A stretch of 64,000 nt of DNA from Arbacia lixula (taxonomy: Eukaryota > Echinodermata > Echinoidea > Arbacioida > Arbaciidae). The stretch lies in assembly GCA_963669155.1 (NCBI GenBank), contig OZ022589.1:11203465-11267464 (forward strand), in the 5' to 3' direction. The notes under the pieces were generated by a model that did no database searches, was not told the DNA's origin, and saw only the letters and a program-made list of their open reading frames with translations. The translations under genes were made by a program, and so were the position numbers. Positions within the stretch are counted from its first letter, which is position 1. Each line of letters starts with the position of its first letter. Shown one piece after another: positions 35,401 through 48,800 of the stretch.

Positions 35401-38400
35401 GGGGTTCTCAGTGCTTGGTATTGAAAGGGGTAACTACATTGAAGTGCTTAATTTCTTAATGAATACATATGTTTCATCTTGCAAGGGCATCTACTTTATA
35501 GAAAAGGAAGCATGGAGTTGGCAGTTTGTAGTGTATGCTCCCGGGATAACTAGACATACACATACACATACATTATGTATGAGGCAATATGAGCATAGCG
35601 TGAGTTAGTCGCCCAGCCAGCAAAGCAATTCTTGTGACAAAGGTAAACAATATTTTTTAAAGGAAACTTAAAATACCATACAATGCAAACACCTAAATGT
35701 TCAGAGTAATATCATTTTTTATGAGAGTCAAATGAAATGAGAGATAATAAAGGAAAATCTTTCCTAAGATATGCCATTATCCCCAATAACTTTAAAAAAA
35801 ACTGTGATCAGTAAGCAAATGAATAACTGAAGTCTTAAAAGAAATTTACCAAAATGCCCAGTAGTTAATTAATATGAAGGGAGAATTACAAAATGAAAGA
35901 TTAACCCCAAAATATGGAAAATAAGCTCTGGACACTCTGGATATATTTTCAATTACATGGAGAATTAAGGAGAAATAGGAATGGGTGTGTTTTGATGTTT
36001 TTATTCATATTCCAACATAAACTTACAACAAAATAATGGCAAAATGAATGAAATGTTGTTCAGCTCCCAAATCTTTTGACACTTTTCTTTCTATGAGGTG
36101 TACTTTAAGCATCTTTTCCAATTTCTTTATCATATTGTACATGCATTAATGTACAATAGATAATCATGTTTGCATTATGAAAGGAATATGATATATCAGT
36201 ATGAGGTTGAAACACATTTTCTCTCTGGAAAAGAAATGTTGCTGAATATGTGTCACATAGTTTGCAGGAGGTCCCTCCACCAACCACTACTCAACTTGAC
36301 CTTTGACCCAAGCTAACGTGAAACCAAGTAGTCTATATTCTAGACTGCGGAGTATGGTATGTTTCTATTCCATGCATTGCAAAATTACAACTCAGTCTGG
36401 ACATATAGACTACAAATCCTTCCTTCTTTTCTCATTTGTGTGGCTGAAAAGGGGGATCTAGTCTGTGTGCCCAGACCTTAGTTGTGATTGCAGTATAGGA
36501 GAGAGCAGAAAGCATGGTATATTCATGCAACCTTACTGAGCTGAGTTAGTTACTCATCTAACATTCATACAATTACATGCGTTTTTACTAACTGACAAGC
36601 GTAGAAGTGTTAGATGACTATTCCAGGAGCCGTAGTCATGAAAACTGACTAAGCCTTGTTAGTTGCCTAAGTTGATTAAGTTGCATGTCTTTTTAGTGAC
36701 TAAATTGCCTTATGAGGTTTCATGAATATGGCACCAGTAGCCTGGACCTTAGGCTAGGTGGTGGTGGTAAGAGCGATGAGGGGCGGAGGAAGTGGGATAT
36801 GGTTTATTAATAGATTCCTTGTAGCCTGGCTTCCATACTGTTGGACATTTCTAAAACAAACTATTCAATAAAGGGGTCTGGCTGCAGTAGACTAACCACT
36901 CTGGATTTCTTCTCCAACTCCAGGGCCCTGTTGCATAAAACTTACCATAAATGGTAACTTTACTCTCAATGGCAACTTCTATAGCAACCTTGCATTTGAT
37001 TGGCTGCTCAGCGATGTTACCATGGTAGTTACCATTGATGGCAGAGTTACCATTAATGGCAAGTTTTATGCAACAGGGCCCAGATCAAGTGAGAATGATA
37101 CAGAGACTAGTCTCAGAATATCAGACTCTATTATTCGGTTTGGATCAGCAATGTCCAACAGGCTGGACGAGAGGCTAGATCACTGCCTATTATCTCCTCT
37201 CACCTGACGAGCATTCACTGACGGTATCAGCACCCTCCCCTTCCACACCCCCTACCCCTACCCCCACCCCGCCCCTCTGGGGGGAGAGGATGAGACGCCC
37301 CTCCTCCACCAGTTTAACCAGGTCCTCCCGGGGCTCCCCTGGGGAGGGGGGGTCATCCGGGGGCGGAGGGGGCACAAAGACCGGTGGGGGCGTGATCAGG
37401 GAGGGGTCACCGTTGGGCCTCTCAGGGGCGTTTCCCTCAAGTACTGGTGGTGCAGAGACGGGGGGAGGCGCATCCAACATGCAACATGCAAAGTGGTTTC
37501 AATATTGAATAAGAATATGCTCAAAGTGGTTTCAATATTGAATAAGAATATGCTCAAATGAAGAAGCGCTTAATGATTTTCTTTTTCCAAAGGAATGTAT
37601 GTACTCCTCCATCCATGCCCAATTTGTATTTCTTTCAAGTTTCATTCATGAATTGGTCAAACATTCTAAAGTAAATTTGTATGACTTTCTTGTTTGTTTA
37701 TATAATCAGTACAACCATATATTGTACAAACATGGTTTATTGTTCGGACAGTGTCTTTAAATGATCAATTTGTCAAATTTCATCCATGTTTATGGCATGA
37801 ATATCTCCAATCATTTCAAACAACATTCAACAGAGTAGTTCTGAACAAAACTAGATGAAGATGGATGATGTCCCACAAATGTGCCCAAGAAATATTTAAA
37901 AACCAAGTCGACTGGAATAAAACCAAAACAATCCCATGAAATTGGTCCAGTTTTGATAAAAGGGTAATGTGCAAACAGGATCACAAACATGCAATGCAAA
38001 CCAACACCAAAAACTTGTAATACTCCAAATAATAAAAAATAAAAAAATGAGAGGGAGTCATGAAAATAAAAGGGATGGTATTATGTGCAAATCTACAAGT
38101 TATACACTAAACAGAAATCAATATAATTGAACAAAATTATGCAAAGCAAAAAGCCAAAAATGAAAAGCCATAAAGTCCATGCAGCTCTATGTAAAACATT
38201 CACTCACTATGGAAGCACTCGTATCACTTTAAATGCATTATAATTGCCATTAAAGCAAATAAAAATGAAGATAAAATTTCAAAGCATAGTTGTAGTCTAT
38301 GTAACATCTAAATTTGCCTATAGATATTCTGATCTGATATAAACGCTACACTATTTGTTAACTAGCTATTAACTAATATCCTTGTTTAATATTCTCACAT

Positions 38401-41400
38401 TGCCTTAAGCTTATATTGTAAATAGTTTCTGATCAATAACAGAATAAGCCGACTACTACTGACACTAAACAATCCTGAAGTTGCTTTCTTTCTCACGGCA
38501 ATAGCTTATAATTTCTCAAATAACTGGAAACACTGTCGCATAACTAGTACTCGTTCCAATTTTGCACACTCTGCATTTCTGCCACACCAAACCTATTGCC
38601 ACCACAAAATAATCTGAGTAAGATGTTGCTCTTCTCCACCGCATATGTATTCATTACCTTGGTCAAGCTCTGCGAGGTCGAGATCGACATCGACATCAGC
38701 AGCAACAGCAACATCGCCTCCCTCCGTTTTCCTCTCCAGCGTCGATGACGGCGTATCCATCGGTGAAGCTGCACCTGCTGACGCCGTCTCCGACCCAGAC
38801 TCCACGGTTTCCACGGCAATGGCTTCCGGGCCAGCCTCAACGGTTTGACCCTGCTCGGGGAGAGCTGGCGAGTCGTGGGTACCGTTAACCGTCACCTCGG
38901 GTGTCGGTGCCGGCACCGGCATCGCCTCAGCCTCTGGTACTGGCGGTACCATTGGTGCACCTGTGGCTCCCGGTGGGGGTGCAGGCGCGCGCCTCTTCTT
39001 GGAGACGCCATGCGCCTGCCTGTCCACCGCCAGCAGCGGCTTGGCGACCTGTCCGTTCTGCGGTGCTACCGGTTCCTTCTTAGGTGCGCCACCACCGGGG
39101 GGAGGAGGAGGGGCATGCCGGCGCTTCTTGAGGGTTCCACTCTCGCTGGTCGTGTCCAGGCTGTCCACCGACGCCTGCTTGATAGGGTGAGCCTGTGGTC
39201 CCTCTGGGTTTGTCAAGGCGATGGCTTCTTCCTTTTGTGGTGAGACGAGCAGTGATTTGTCTGTGGATTCCGTTTCAATGTCACCCTGCAGAAACAGAAA
39301 TAAAGAGAAGAAAGCTTTGTAAAACTACCGCAAATTTCTCACTTCAACTCTTCTCTACCACAAATATTGTATATTTGTTCTTTATTTTCATGTCCTTACA
39401 TGACCTATCCAACAACCAAAGATAAAAGACAACAGAGAAGAAGCAAAATCACTTCCAGTTCATCTTGAAATATTTCACAAACAATTCAGGCCCTCAGTAC
39501 CTTAAGTGCACAAAATATATAAAAGAAAAATGGGTTTTCCTGGTTTGGTTCTGAGAGTGATAAAGGGAGTGTGAAATCCAATAATACGAGCAGTGCACTC
39601 ATGCAGTGCATTCATAAGATTAGTTTTACGCTAGAAACAGTTTCAAACACAACTTGATCCAAAACCATGTTTCCAGCTCAAAAAACGATCTTTTAAATGC
39701 AGCCTTGCTCACTTTCAAACCCTCATAGAACGAGCGATGTTAAATCAACAACAAAATTGAGCCCACTTTCCCGGTATATAGTTTATAAGTTTATACATTC
39801 ATGACCTCTTTTTGTTAGATATGAAAATTTTATGCACATATTTCAAACAATACGTTCCTAATGAAAACCCCAAAGCTTGTCCGAGGTTTGACGAGTAGCA
39901 ACAACTAAAAGATCCAGAGTGCATATTCCACCTACTGAAACTGAATCATGAGAGGCAGGCGATAAGTCATAATGCAATACTATGCACTTAATGAGAAAGC
40001 TGTGAGTACATTACGAAAATGGCCATTGGCATGACATGGGCATATAAAGAGTTATTAAAAGGAACATACCTTTTTCTTGCTTTTCCTGCCAAACATGCTC
40101 TTTTTCTTCTTCTCAATGGGAACAGGCTCTGGCTCCTGAGGGGCAGGGGGAGCTGAAAAAGGAGGAAAAACTGCATGTTACTATGGCAACCACATTTCAT
40201 GAATTATTATTCTATACATACATTCTATACATTTTTTATCCATACTGTACAGTAATGGGTTACATAATATGAACAACTTGTCACAAAATCACATGACACC
40301 ATGGTAACTACATTTCATGAATTTTAACTCCATACAAGAGCACAGCGCCTATTTTTGTGCACATTAATTGTACCGTAATGGGTTAAAATGAAATAAATCA
40401 CCTTGTCAAAAATTGTGTGCCAGACAGTATGTTTAATCCACAAGGTCTTTTTCCACCAGAAGCATCATTTAACAGGAATGACACTGTAAGGGCAATAAGC
40501 CACTTGTAATTGCAATTTGCACATGAGCAGATTATTGTTGGTAGAAAATGACCTCAGGTCAATTTCACACTCTAAAATATCTTTACATCCATCATCCAAC
40601 ACAGCTTCATGAAAAAATGCCAGTCAGCACTCTAGTAGTATTAATTCAGTGAATTGTCCAACCATGGTGTAATTACAAATGGGTCTATTGTTAGTGGATT
40701 GACAGGTGTGATGGAAAGTGGATGTTGTTGTTTTATGCATTAATGATCTGATACAAACACCATTTTTGGTCCTGAATTTTCAAAAAATGAAAATTTCAAT
40801 GAACATTTAAATAATTATCACAAGAATATTTAAGATTGAAATGTTATGAAACCTGCCTCCCAAAAAAATGACATCCCTCAACTTGATGGTGTGGGGCGGA
40901 AAGAAAAATCTGATAGAATATTCTAATGACTATTAGAATAATACCCAAAAATTAATATTTGACTGCCGCATTCATAACAGAATCACAATAGTGGGTGATT
41001 TAAAATATTCACTCTAATTATCATATGAACAATCTCAATATACCATAGTGATTCCGAGAACAAAATCAATTACATTGAATCAACAACAATGTTTCATAAT
41101 TGTTTTATATGGCGTCCCATCAAGTTAGTCCAGGTTTAGTACTCTGTTTGCGTTAAACCTCTGTTCAGAATGGCCATTCTTGATCGCTAGGCATTGTGCG
41201 ATTGTGATGTCTTTTCCAGTAGATGCCCAATTTCTATCATATATATCATTAGTAGGTGGTATGAGTTAACAAAGACTATGAACATAGCTTACATAATGTG
41301 CATGTAATAAGAAAAGTAAAAATAAAGGGGACAATCTGTTATTTTACTTGATACATGTGTGTTATCTAACCAAAACTACTGACACCTGACCTACCTGTAT

Positions 41401-43995
41401 AATAGAAATATAAAACAAAAAACCTAACAAATGGGGAATACAACTTGATGCATGTGTTATTCAACCAAACATAAAGTTGGCATCTCATCTACATAAATAG
41501 GTAGCCAGTAATAGATGTTTGTGTGAATCTGCACATGCATTATTTACCATCAGTATGGGCTGTATCACATGTCCAGCCAGCTGTTACACAGATAAAGTGT
41601 TGTAAAAATAGAGCTATTACATAACATTTGCTGCTTAAGGACACTGGACAAATAATGGAGCATGATTTAAAACGTTTATGACTACCATGACCCCTAGAGC
41701 ATACTATGGATAGTAAATTACATAACATAGCCCTAAATATCCATTTGGGGTAACACAATGGCTACCTCCCCACCCCTACCCTTCCACATTAACGCAAAAC
41801 CTGATGCATGTACATGTACTAGTATGTACACATTAACACACACATTTATTTTATGCATCAGAGCCTGATCTATCATACAATATTATGTGTGAGGTCAATT
41901 TTATACCAGCTTATGCTTGTCCCACAACACTTCTTAATTTAACATTATGGAATGTGAAATTATTTGATTTTTTGTTTGTTTTTTTAATGTAAATTGAATT
42001 GAATTGAGCCAAATTATAAAGAGCTAAAATTTATGTGAATCCAATCCATGACAAATGCCCAATCTCTAATGTACAGAATTACAATTGATATCAATCGCAA
42101 GTCTAGTTGCAATCAAACTGAATTTATTTTAAAACAGGGCCCAGGTCTGACATTCGTAAATTAATATTTTGAAAATCTTCACATTGACATGGAAGATACA
42201 AATTTGCACGACTTCCAAATACTAGGTACTAATCATTGCACATAAATAAACATTACATTGATGGAGATCTAGCCATCTGCATGGGTGGCCTAAAAGCTAC
42301 ACATGTGCATGTTAAATTCCTCTACAGCGACTGTGAAAAACAAATAAAAAAACTATGTCACATGCCTTAATTAAATTCTACTGTTATCCCAGGAGACATT
42401 CTGAGTATTTTGCATATTATACAATTTCCAGTGGCCATGCGCAGCCTAGTTAAGGCAGCCACCAGACACTGCCTTGGCCCCGTTGCATAAAACTTACCAT
42501 TAATGGTAACTACCATGGCAACATCGGTCAACAGCCAATCAAATTCAAGGTTTTCATAGAACTTGCCATTGGCAGCACAGTTACCATCAATGGTAAGGTT
42601 TATGCAACAGGGCCCTGGTGACCACCGATTACCAAACCCTTCAATCATCAAGCAGTAATCATGATCCGCACACAAACAGACACACACACACCCCGATAAA
42701 AAGAAATGCGACCCAGAGGCATTGGAAGCAATCCCTCTCAAGTTCTCTGAACGATGAATATTTCATAGTCTTGACATATCTCAGACATTAATCTGGATGG
42801 CCTCAAGGGAGGTTCACATATCATGGGTGTGTGTTCACATATGAATAATATTTCCATGGTAATTTGTTTTTAACCAATGCCACCCCCCCCCCCCCCCACC
42901 CCTAACCCTACAGAGTCTATTGTTGTTGCTTCATAGAGTTAAATGGTACATGTGCACAACAGCTCAAAGGAATCAGCATAGGGCAAGGGTAAGGGAAAAA
43001 AGGGAAGGAGCTGCAGTTTTGAACCGCAGTATATTTTGTCCAGTTCAGCATGAAACACAATGCTTTAGCCTAAAAAGCATCTCATTTCATGCTGTCTTTA
43101 CCGAGACCAAATGAGTGAAAAAGCACAAAATTCCTCCCAATCCCTTTCAGAGGTAAGAAGACCCCACCTACTGATGTTATATAACGCACTGTAGTAGGTG
43201 CTGCATGCTCTTGCGCTTAGAGAGCTCACAACCACAGGATAGTTTAGTCTGTCAAGAAGCAGCCCAAGATGCACATATATATTCCCATAGTCTAACCGCC
43301 CCCTTAAGAAAGGAGTCCTTTATACTGTAGCTGTGCCTTAATTTTCTATCCTGAAGTGCATGCGTAAACACAGCTCTTATCACCCACCTTAATCACACAA
43401 ATTCATATTAATATCGAGAGCACTCACAGTTCATATTGCTTGTAATGTGTGCACACTCACTTCAATTTCACCCGAGGCTGTTGGCCAATTGAGATGATTA
43501 TCTTGAGAATTATTGCACAAAACTAACCACAAAGGTCTATAAAATGTCAATTCCATTTCCAGAACTATTTGATAATTGACTTCACCACACACTGAAGAAA
43601 ACACCAAAAAAGTCTTGTTATTGTTCCATTTTGCTGAATAGCACTCATCATTTAAGTGTCTAATATTTTCATATGTTTGCTGTCTGTCCATATGCCTCAG
43701 TTTGCTGGTAACCCCCCCCCCTAATTTCTCTACCTTTCTCTCTCCCTCTTCTTTCTTTATCCCCCCCCCCCCCCACACACACACACACAAACAACGAAGC
43801 ACAAAGGTCTACTAAATGTCAATTCCATTTCCAGAACTATTTGATATTTGACTTCACTACAGACTGGAGAAAAAAAAAACATTCTTATTATTCAATTTTG
43901 CTGAATAGCACTTATTATTGAAGTGTATAGTATATTCATAAGCTGTCTTGATTTGCTCGTCCCCCTCCCCCTCCCCCTTCTCTCTATCTTTCTCT

Positions 43996-44058
<63 letters not shown>

Positions 44059-45795
44059 GCTCTCTCTCTTTCTGTCTTTTTATCCCCTTGCCCTTGCCCT
44101 TGCTACATGGGCAAACCTCGCACAAGCTTTAGGGTTCCCATTAGTAGCGTACTGTTTGAACGATGTGACTAAAAATGTGCATACATAACGAAAATAGTAT
44201 ATTTCTTCTCCTGCCCGCCCAAACATGTAGAATGGACTATTAGAGAAAAGAGGATAATCATTAAAAAATGTTCAAAAGCCTGAGTGCTAGGCTATCCATA
44301 TCAAGCAGTGAGCGAGGTTTCACCACAGAAGCATGAACACGTTCTCTCCGTTTTGACCTATCCAAATTGCATAATAAAGGGAAACAAGAGAGCCACTATG
44401 TACATGCACTGCAGGTGTTTAGAAGACTCCAGCATGGAACAGATATCTTGCCACGATCGGGCCATGCTTCGTTGCCATGGTGACCTAAATTTGGTTGTGC
44501 GGGTGGGAGGAATTGTGTTGTGGCAATGCCAGGTCGGGTTTGGTTGGCAAGTACAGATGATGTACTGTATGATCAGAGCTGTAGACTGTACGAGTACACT
44601 CAGATGGAATTCTTGGATAGAATGTAAGACCTATAGTGTATTGCACTTAACCAAAACATAACTCTTTGCCAGCAGATATTAGTTGAATAGAGAGTGCTGT
44701 TGTCAACATCGTAATACATACATGAAGTGCCCATTTTTTATTTAGTTAGACCGCATACTGATAATGATACAAGGTAACACTCTCCCATAATCCCTATATC
44801 TCTAATGTACAGTGTTAATATTAATTCCAGTTCTTCATTAGACAGGGTCATATAAATCTTTTTCCTCAGACTCATTAATCCCATTCATATACACCACCTG
44901 TCTGCAAAATAAGCACAGCATTGCGGCCTTTTTGCCAATTCATTCCCGATAGCTGCGTATATGAACGGGAATCACTGAAAAAATGTGATATTTGCTTCCT
45001 CCCTTTTTCTGCTTACTTGCAGCTATTTTGCGGATCGACACCTAGTAATAATACCGCAATATTGCGTTAAGTGAATCCTATAAAATGCACCCACAAAATA
45101 GCTGTAATGTTGCACCTTGTTGTTTGCGCTCTGGCTGATCGCATGGCTCGTATGGCTATTAGTGGAACATGTTACCATTACGTGTTTGCTCTAGCTAGGA
45201 ATGTGGAGGAAGTCCTGCTGTTCAAAACACCGCAATATTACACATTTTTCTGTGTTTATGAACAGTGTTTTTAGGGGCTCGTTGGAAACTTTCTGAGCAA
45301 TAAGCATCATTAATGATAGCGGTTTTATCATGATTATGGTTATATGAACGGGGCTATTAAGGAACTTACAGGGGTCTGTATCTTTAGACTACAGCGCACA
45401 CTGAGCCATCTGTGCGGCCTAATCTTGATGTTCTTGACAATGGACATGGAAAGTCAAGGCAGAGCCAAGGTGGTAAGGGAAGGCTTAGCAGATTACAATC
45501 TTGGGGAAGGACTGAGATTTGGTTGAATCCGATATCAGTGCAGGCTATTTTTCTGGGTTCACTCTGTGTGTCATGTGCCATTGATACTTGTTTGCATAAC
45601 ACAGACAACATCCAGAGAGCACCACTTTCTCAGGCACACCAAGGTTTAAAGGCACATGCTAATGTAATTCTTAGGCTCAAGTACTATCATTATCACACCC
45701 ATCATTAAACATGTGGCAAAATTTTTCCCTTTCTCCTTCATTCATACCCTTCTCTTTCTTTTCCCTCCCCTTCTCTCTTGCTCTCTCTCTCTCTC

Positions 45796-45844
<49 letters not shown>

Positions 45845-48800
45845 CATCTTCACAACAAGTTTCTTCTCCCTCACCCTCACCACCACCATCCAGAAACTTA
45901 CGCCTGAGGTCCACCAGCAAGAGTTCGTTGACCCCTCCGTAGTGGTTAAGACTCTTGGAATAGTCGATGTCATCCTCGGGCCCCTTCACCAGACGGACGC
46001 GGCAGTCTGGTGCCTCGATGCCCACCTCGTCATAGACCTGGGGGAGGAAGTCCTGGATGGGCTTCTCAGGGTTGACCCTGAAGAGCGACTTGTGGTTCCC
46101 GCCCCAGAGTACCGTCAGACGAACCGTTTGCTGAGGGACCAAAAAAATCACCACAGTTAATTGACCCCATGTCTACACGGACAAATTCATCGTACAGCGA
46201 TACCGCAACGGTATCGCTACAGAATCATCGTATACGTCATATAAAGAATCATAAAAAAAAAAAAAATCTATACCAAAAATCGACAGAGAAACGTTGTATA
46301 GCGTACAGGGTATCCACACGCAAACAAATCTGGGACATTTGCGAGCGTTAACTAGCAGAGTTTCTTTTTAACGCTTTGATTGACATTGTTATAATTGGCA
46401 TCAGTATACAAATACAAAGGATTTATGAACCGCTTGATTTAGACTGTCAGAATATTAGCATCGACACCCTGACTCTCTCAGTGCCAAGCCAGGAAAAGAC
46501 CATTAACTTAGTACATGATTCATGCACTGACAGTACTGACAGGGTTAAATATGGAGAAGTGACAAAGAATTCTTTGCAATTGCTTCATTACTCTGAAATG
46601 GGACTGACACAAGATGTCTTCAAGAAAGTTGCCGCAGCCACACAAGTGATACATTATTCTCAAGATAAGATCCCCCTGCCGAACATGCGTCCAAATCAGG
46701 CAATCCTGAGGCAAGTCACTGCAGCCAGACAAAATGGGGCAATTAGTACAACTCTCCTCATTGATAACTATTAGCTCTTGATTGCTTTGGGTGCCGAGTT
46801 TAATAACACATAGGTCCTGTCACAATGTATTTGAACAAGCAATAGTTATGATCCAACAGGCTAAGGCAAAATGCTGTGTGTCAGTCCACTTGAAAGGCAG
46901 ACAATCATGTCCATGTCATATGAATTCACCCTCCAAAATGGAAAGGATTTGAGAAAGGGGATTTGGTCAGATATTGCGATAAGACAAAGCTGGGAGAACA
47001 GGGGAAGGGGAAAAGGGGGAGCCAGGCGGGTCTACTGTGGGGGAAGGGAGGGGATTTAGAGAGTGGAAACATGAGGCAGACAAATTAAGGAAGTATATTA
47101 TGAGAGAGGACGTATATGAGTGAGCGAGAAATGTGATTTACATGCATAGAATGGAGAGAGAGATAGAGAGAGCAAAACAAACAGAGAATAAGAAAGAAAA
47201 GAGGAAGAAAGAGAATGGAGGGAGAACAAGAACAGAGAAAGAAGGGGCAGAGGAAGAGAGGGAGAAAAAAAAAAGAGAAAAAGAAATAGGGACACAGGAA
47301 TGGAAAGAACAGGAGAGAGCAAGGGGGAAAAGGGGAAAGAATAAAAGAAGGAAAGAATAAAAGAAAGGGGGAAAGAAAGATCTGAAGAGAGAGAAAGAAC
47401 AGGAGAGAGCAAGGGAGAAAGGGGGGAAGGGGGAAAGAAGGAAAGAATAGAGGAAAGAGGGAAAGAGGGAAAGAGGGAAAGAGACAGACAGAAAGAGAGA
47501 GAAAGGAGGAGAGAGAAAGAGAAAGGGGAGAAGCATGGAAAATAAGAAGGGGAGGTACATAGGGTCATCCAGTTATTAATCACGCAAGATCAAGTGTTAG
47601 ATGAATAATAACTTCCTCGCCTTGGTCCATCATATCCTTCGCAACCCTATACAAACATAGGATCACGTTCACTATTTCCTTCATGAGCTCACGCTAATCC
47701 CAGGGGTGATTAAGGCTTACTGGGGTGTCTTCCTTATCCTCAAGTTTGGAAAATAATCCTACGAAATATTGCTTGACAATAAATACAAGGAAAGCCTTTA
47801 TAAACTTATAAAAATTATTTCTTTCTTATTTTAGTTATGGAATTCTCAGGCATGGACTGCTGGCACTAAGTTATACTTACATTTTATTGATTATATTGAA
47901 GGGATTTTGTAGGCTTTTGGAAGATAAAATCAACACAAAAGGATGCACTTTACCCTTTCAGTTCCATAGGTGATTGAGTGTGTCGTAGTTGATATGGGGG
48001 TATCATTGTTCACGATTGAGAGGGTTCATTCCTCCAAAAGTTATGTAACATACATGTTCTTCTGGTTCATTAGAACCAGGGTTTCAGGAACCAGGAACCA
48101 GGCTAATTGCAGATAAAGAGCTAATCGTATCGCGATCCTAACTTTGTCATAATAGGTGTGTCTTCTTTAGCCCGATCAGACGAAATAGCGAGCTAGTTTG
48201 CTGATCCGGGGAACTAGCCTGAAGTTGCAATCGCGTCTTCATTAGCTCGAAACTCGGGATACGTAAGCTCGAGCTCGGGTTGCATAAATTATCCCGAGTT
48301 TCGCACATACCAGCAGTCTGCGACAGGAATAGACCATGACCGCATGGCTTCGGTTGTGAGCTCGCATTCACGCACATGTAAAAACCTATTACATAAACAA
48401 TGCCTCGTGGGCGCTGATGCATGCCGGGATCGAGAAATTTTCAGGCTAATGAAGACGCTCCAATCATTCGAGCTATTTCGCGAACTAGCTCGAGCTAGCT
48501 CCATCTAGCCCAAGATTTCTTGGGAAATTTTCTCGACCAAATAGCTCGCTATTTTGCCTGATCTGGCTAATGAAGACGCAAATAGCTAGCTATTTCGTGA
48601 TCTGGCTAGCTAGCCGGATCAGAACAAGCTCGCTATTTTGCCCAGCTCGAGCTAATGAAGACGCACCTTCTGATAACCTGCCTCACACTCACCACAACTA
48701 AGTAAATTTCTATCACACTAAGATTTTGTAGAGACTTAAAGGACTGAAGGACAAAACTATTAATGCAGCTTTCCAAAACCAGATAAAGATGATAACACCC

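Larger units (their letters stand above)
33868..37203 (-). other. cobl intron
   Basis: Besides the GGT array it holds the two-copy short palindrome at 35280-35437, MITE-D copy 2 and MITE-A copy 3. No further exon recognised. Confidence 0.6.
40153..45901 (-). other. cobl intron
   Basis: 5.7 kb holding MITE-A copy 4, a C-run at 42884-42898, a one-armed element G, a duplicated segment at 43530-43955, CT arrays, a MITE-B fragment and element I. The phases of the flanking exons need no further exon. Confidence 0.6.

Noticed and set aside
47098-47583. Ser/Phe/Leu-rich minus-strand frames of 140-160 codons
   Set aside because: Produced by the purine-rich tract; no initiation context, domain or splice support.
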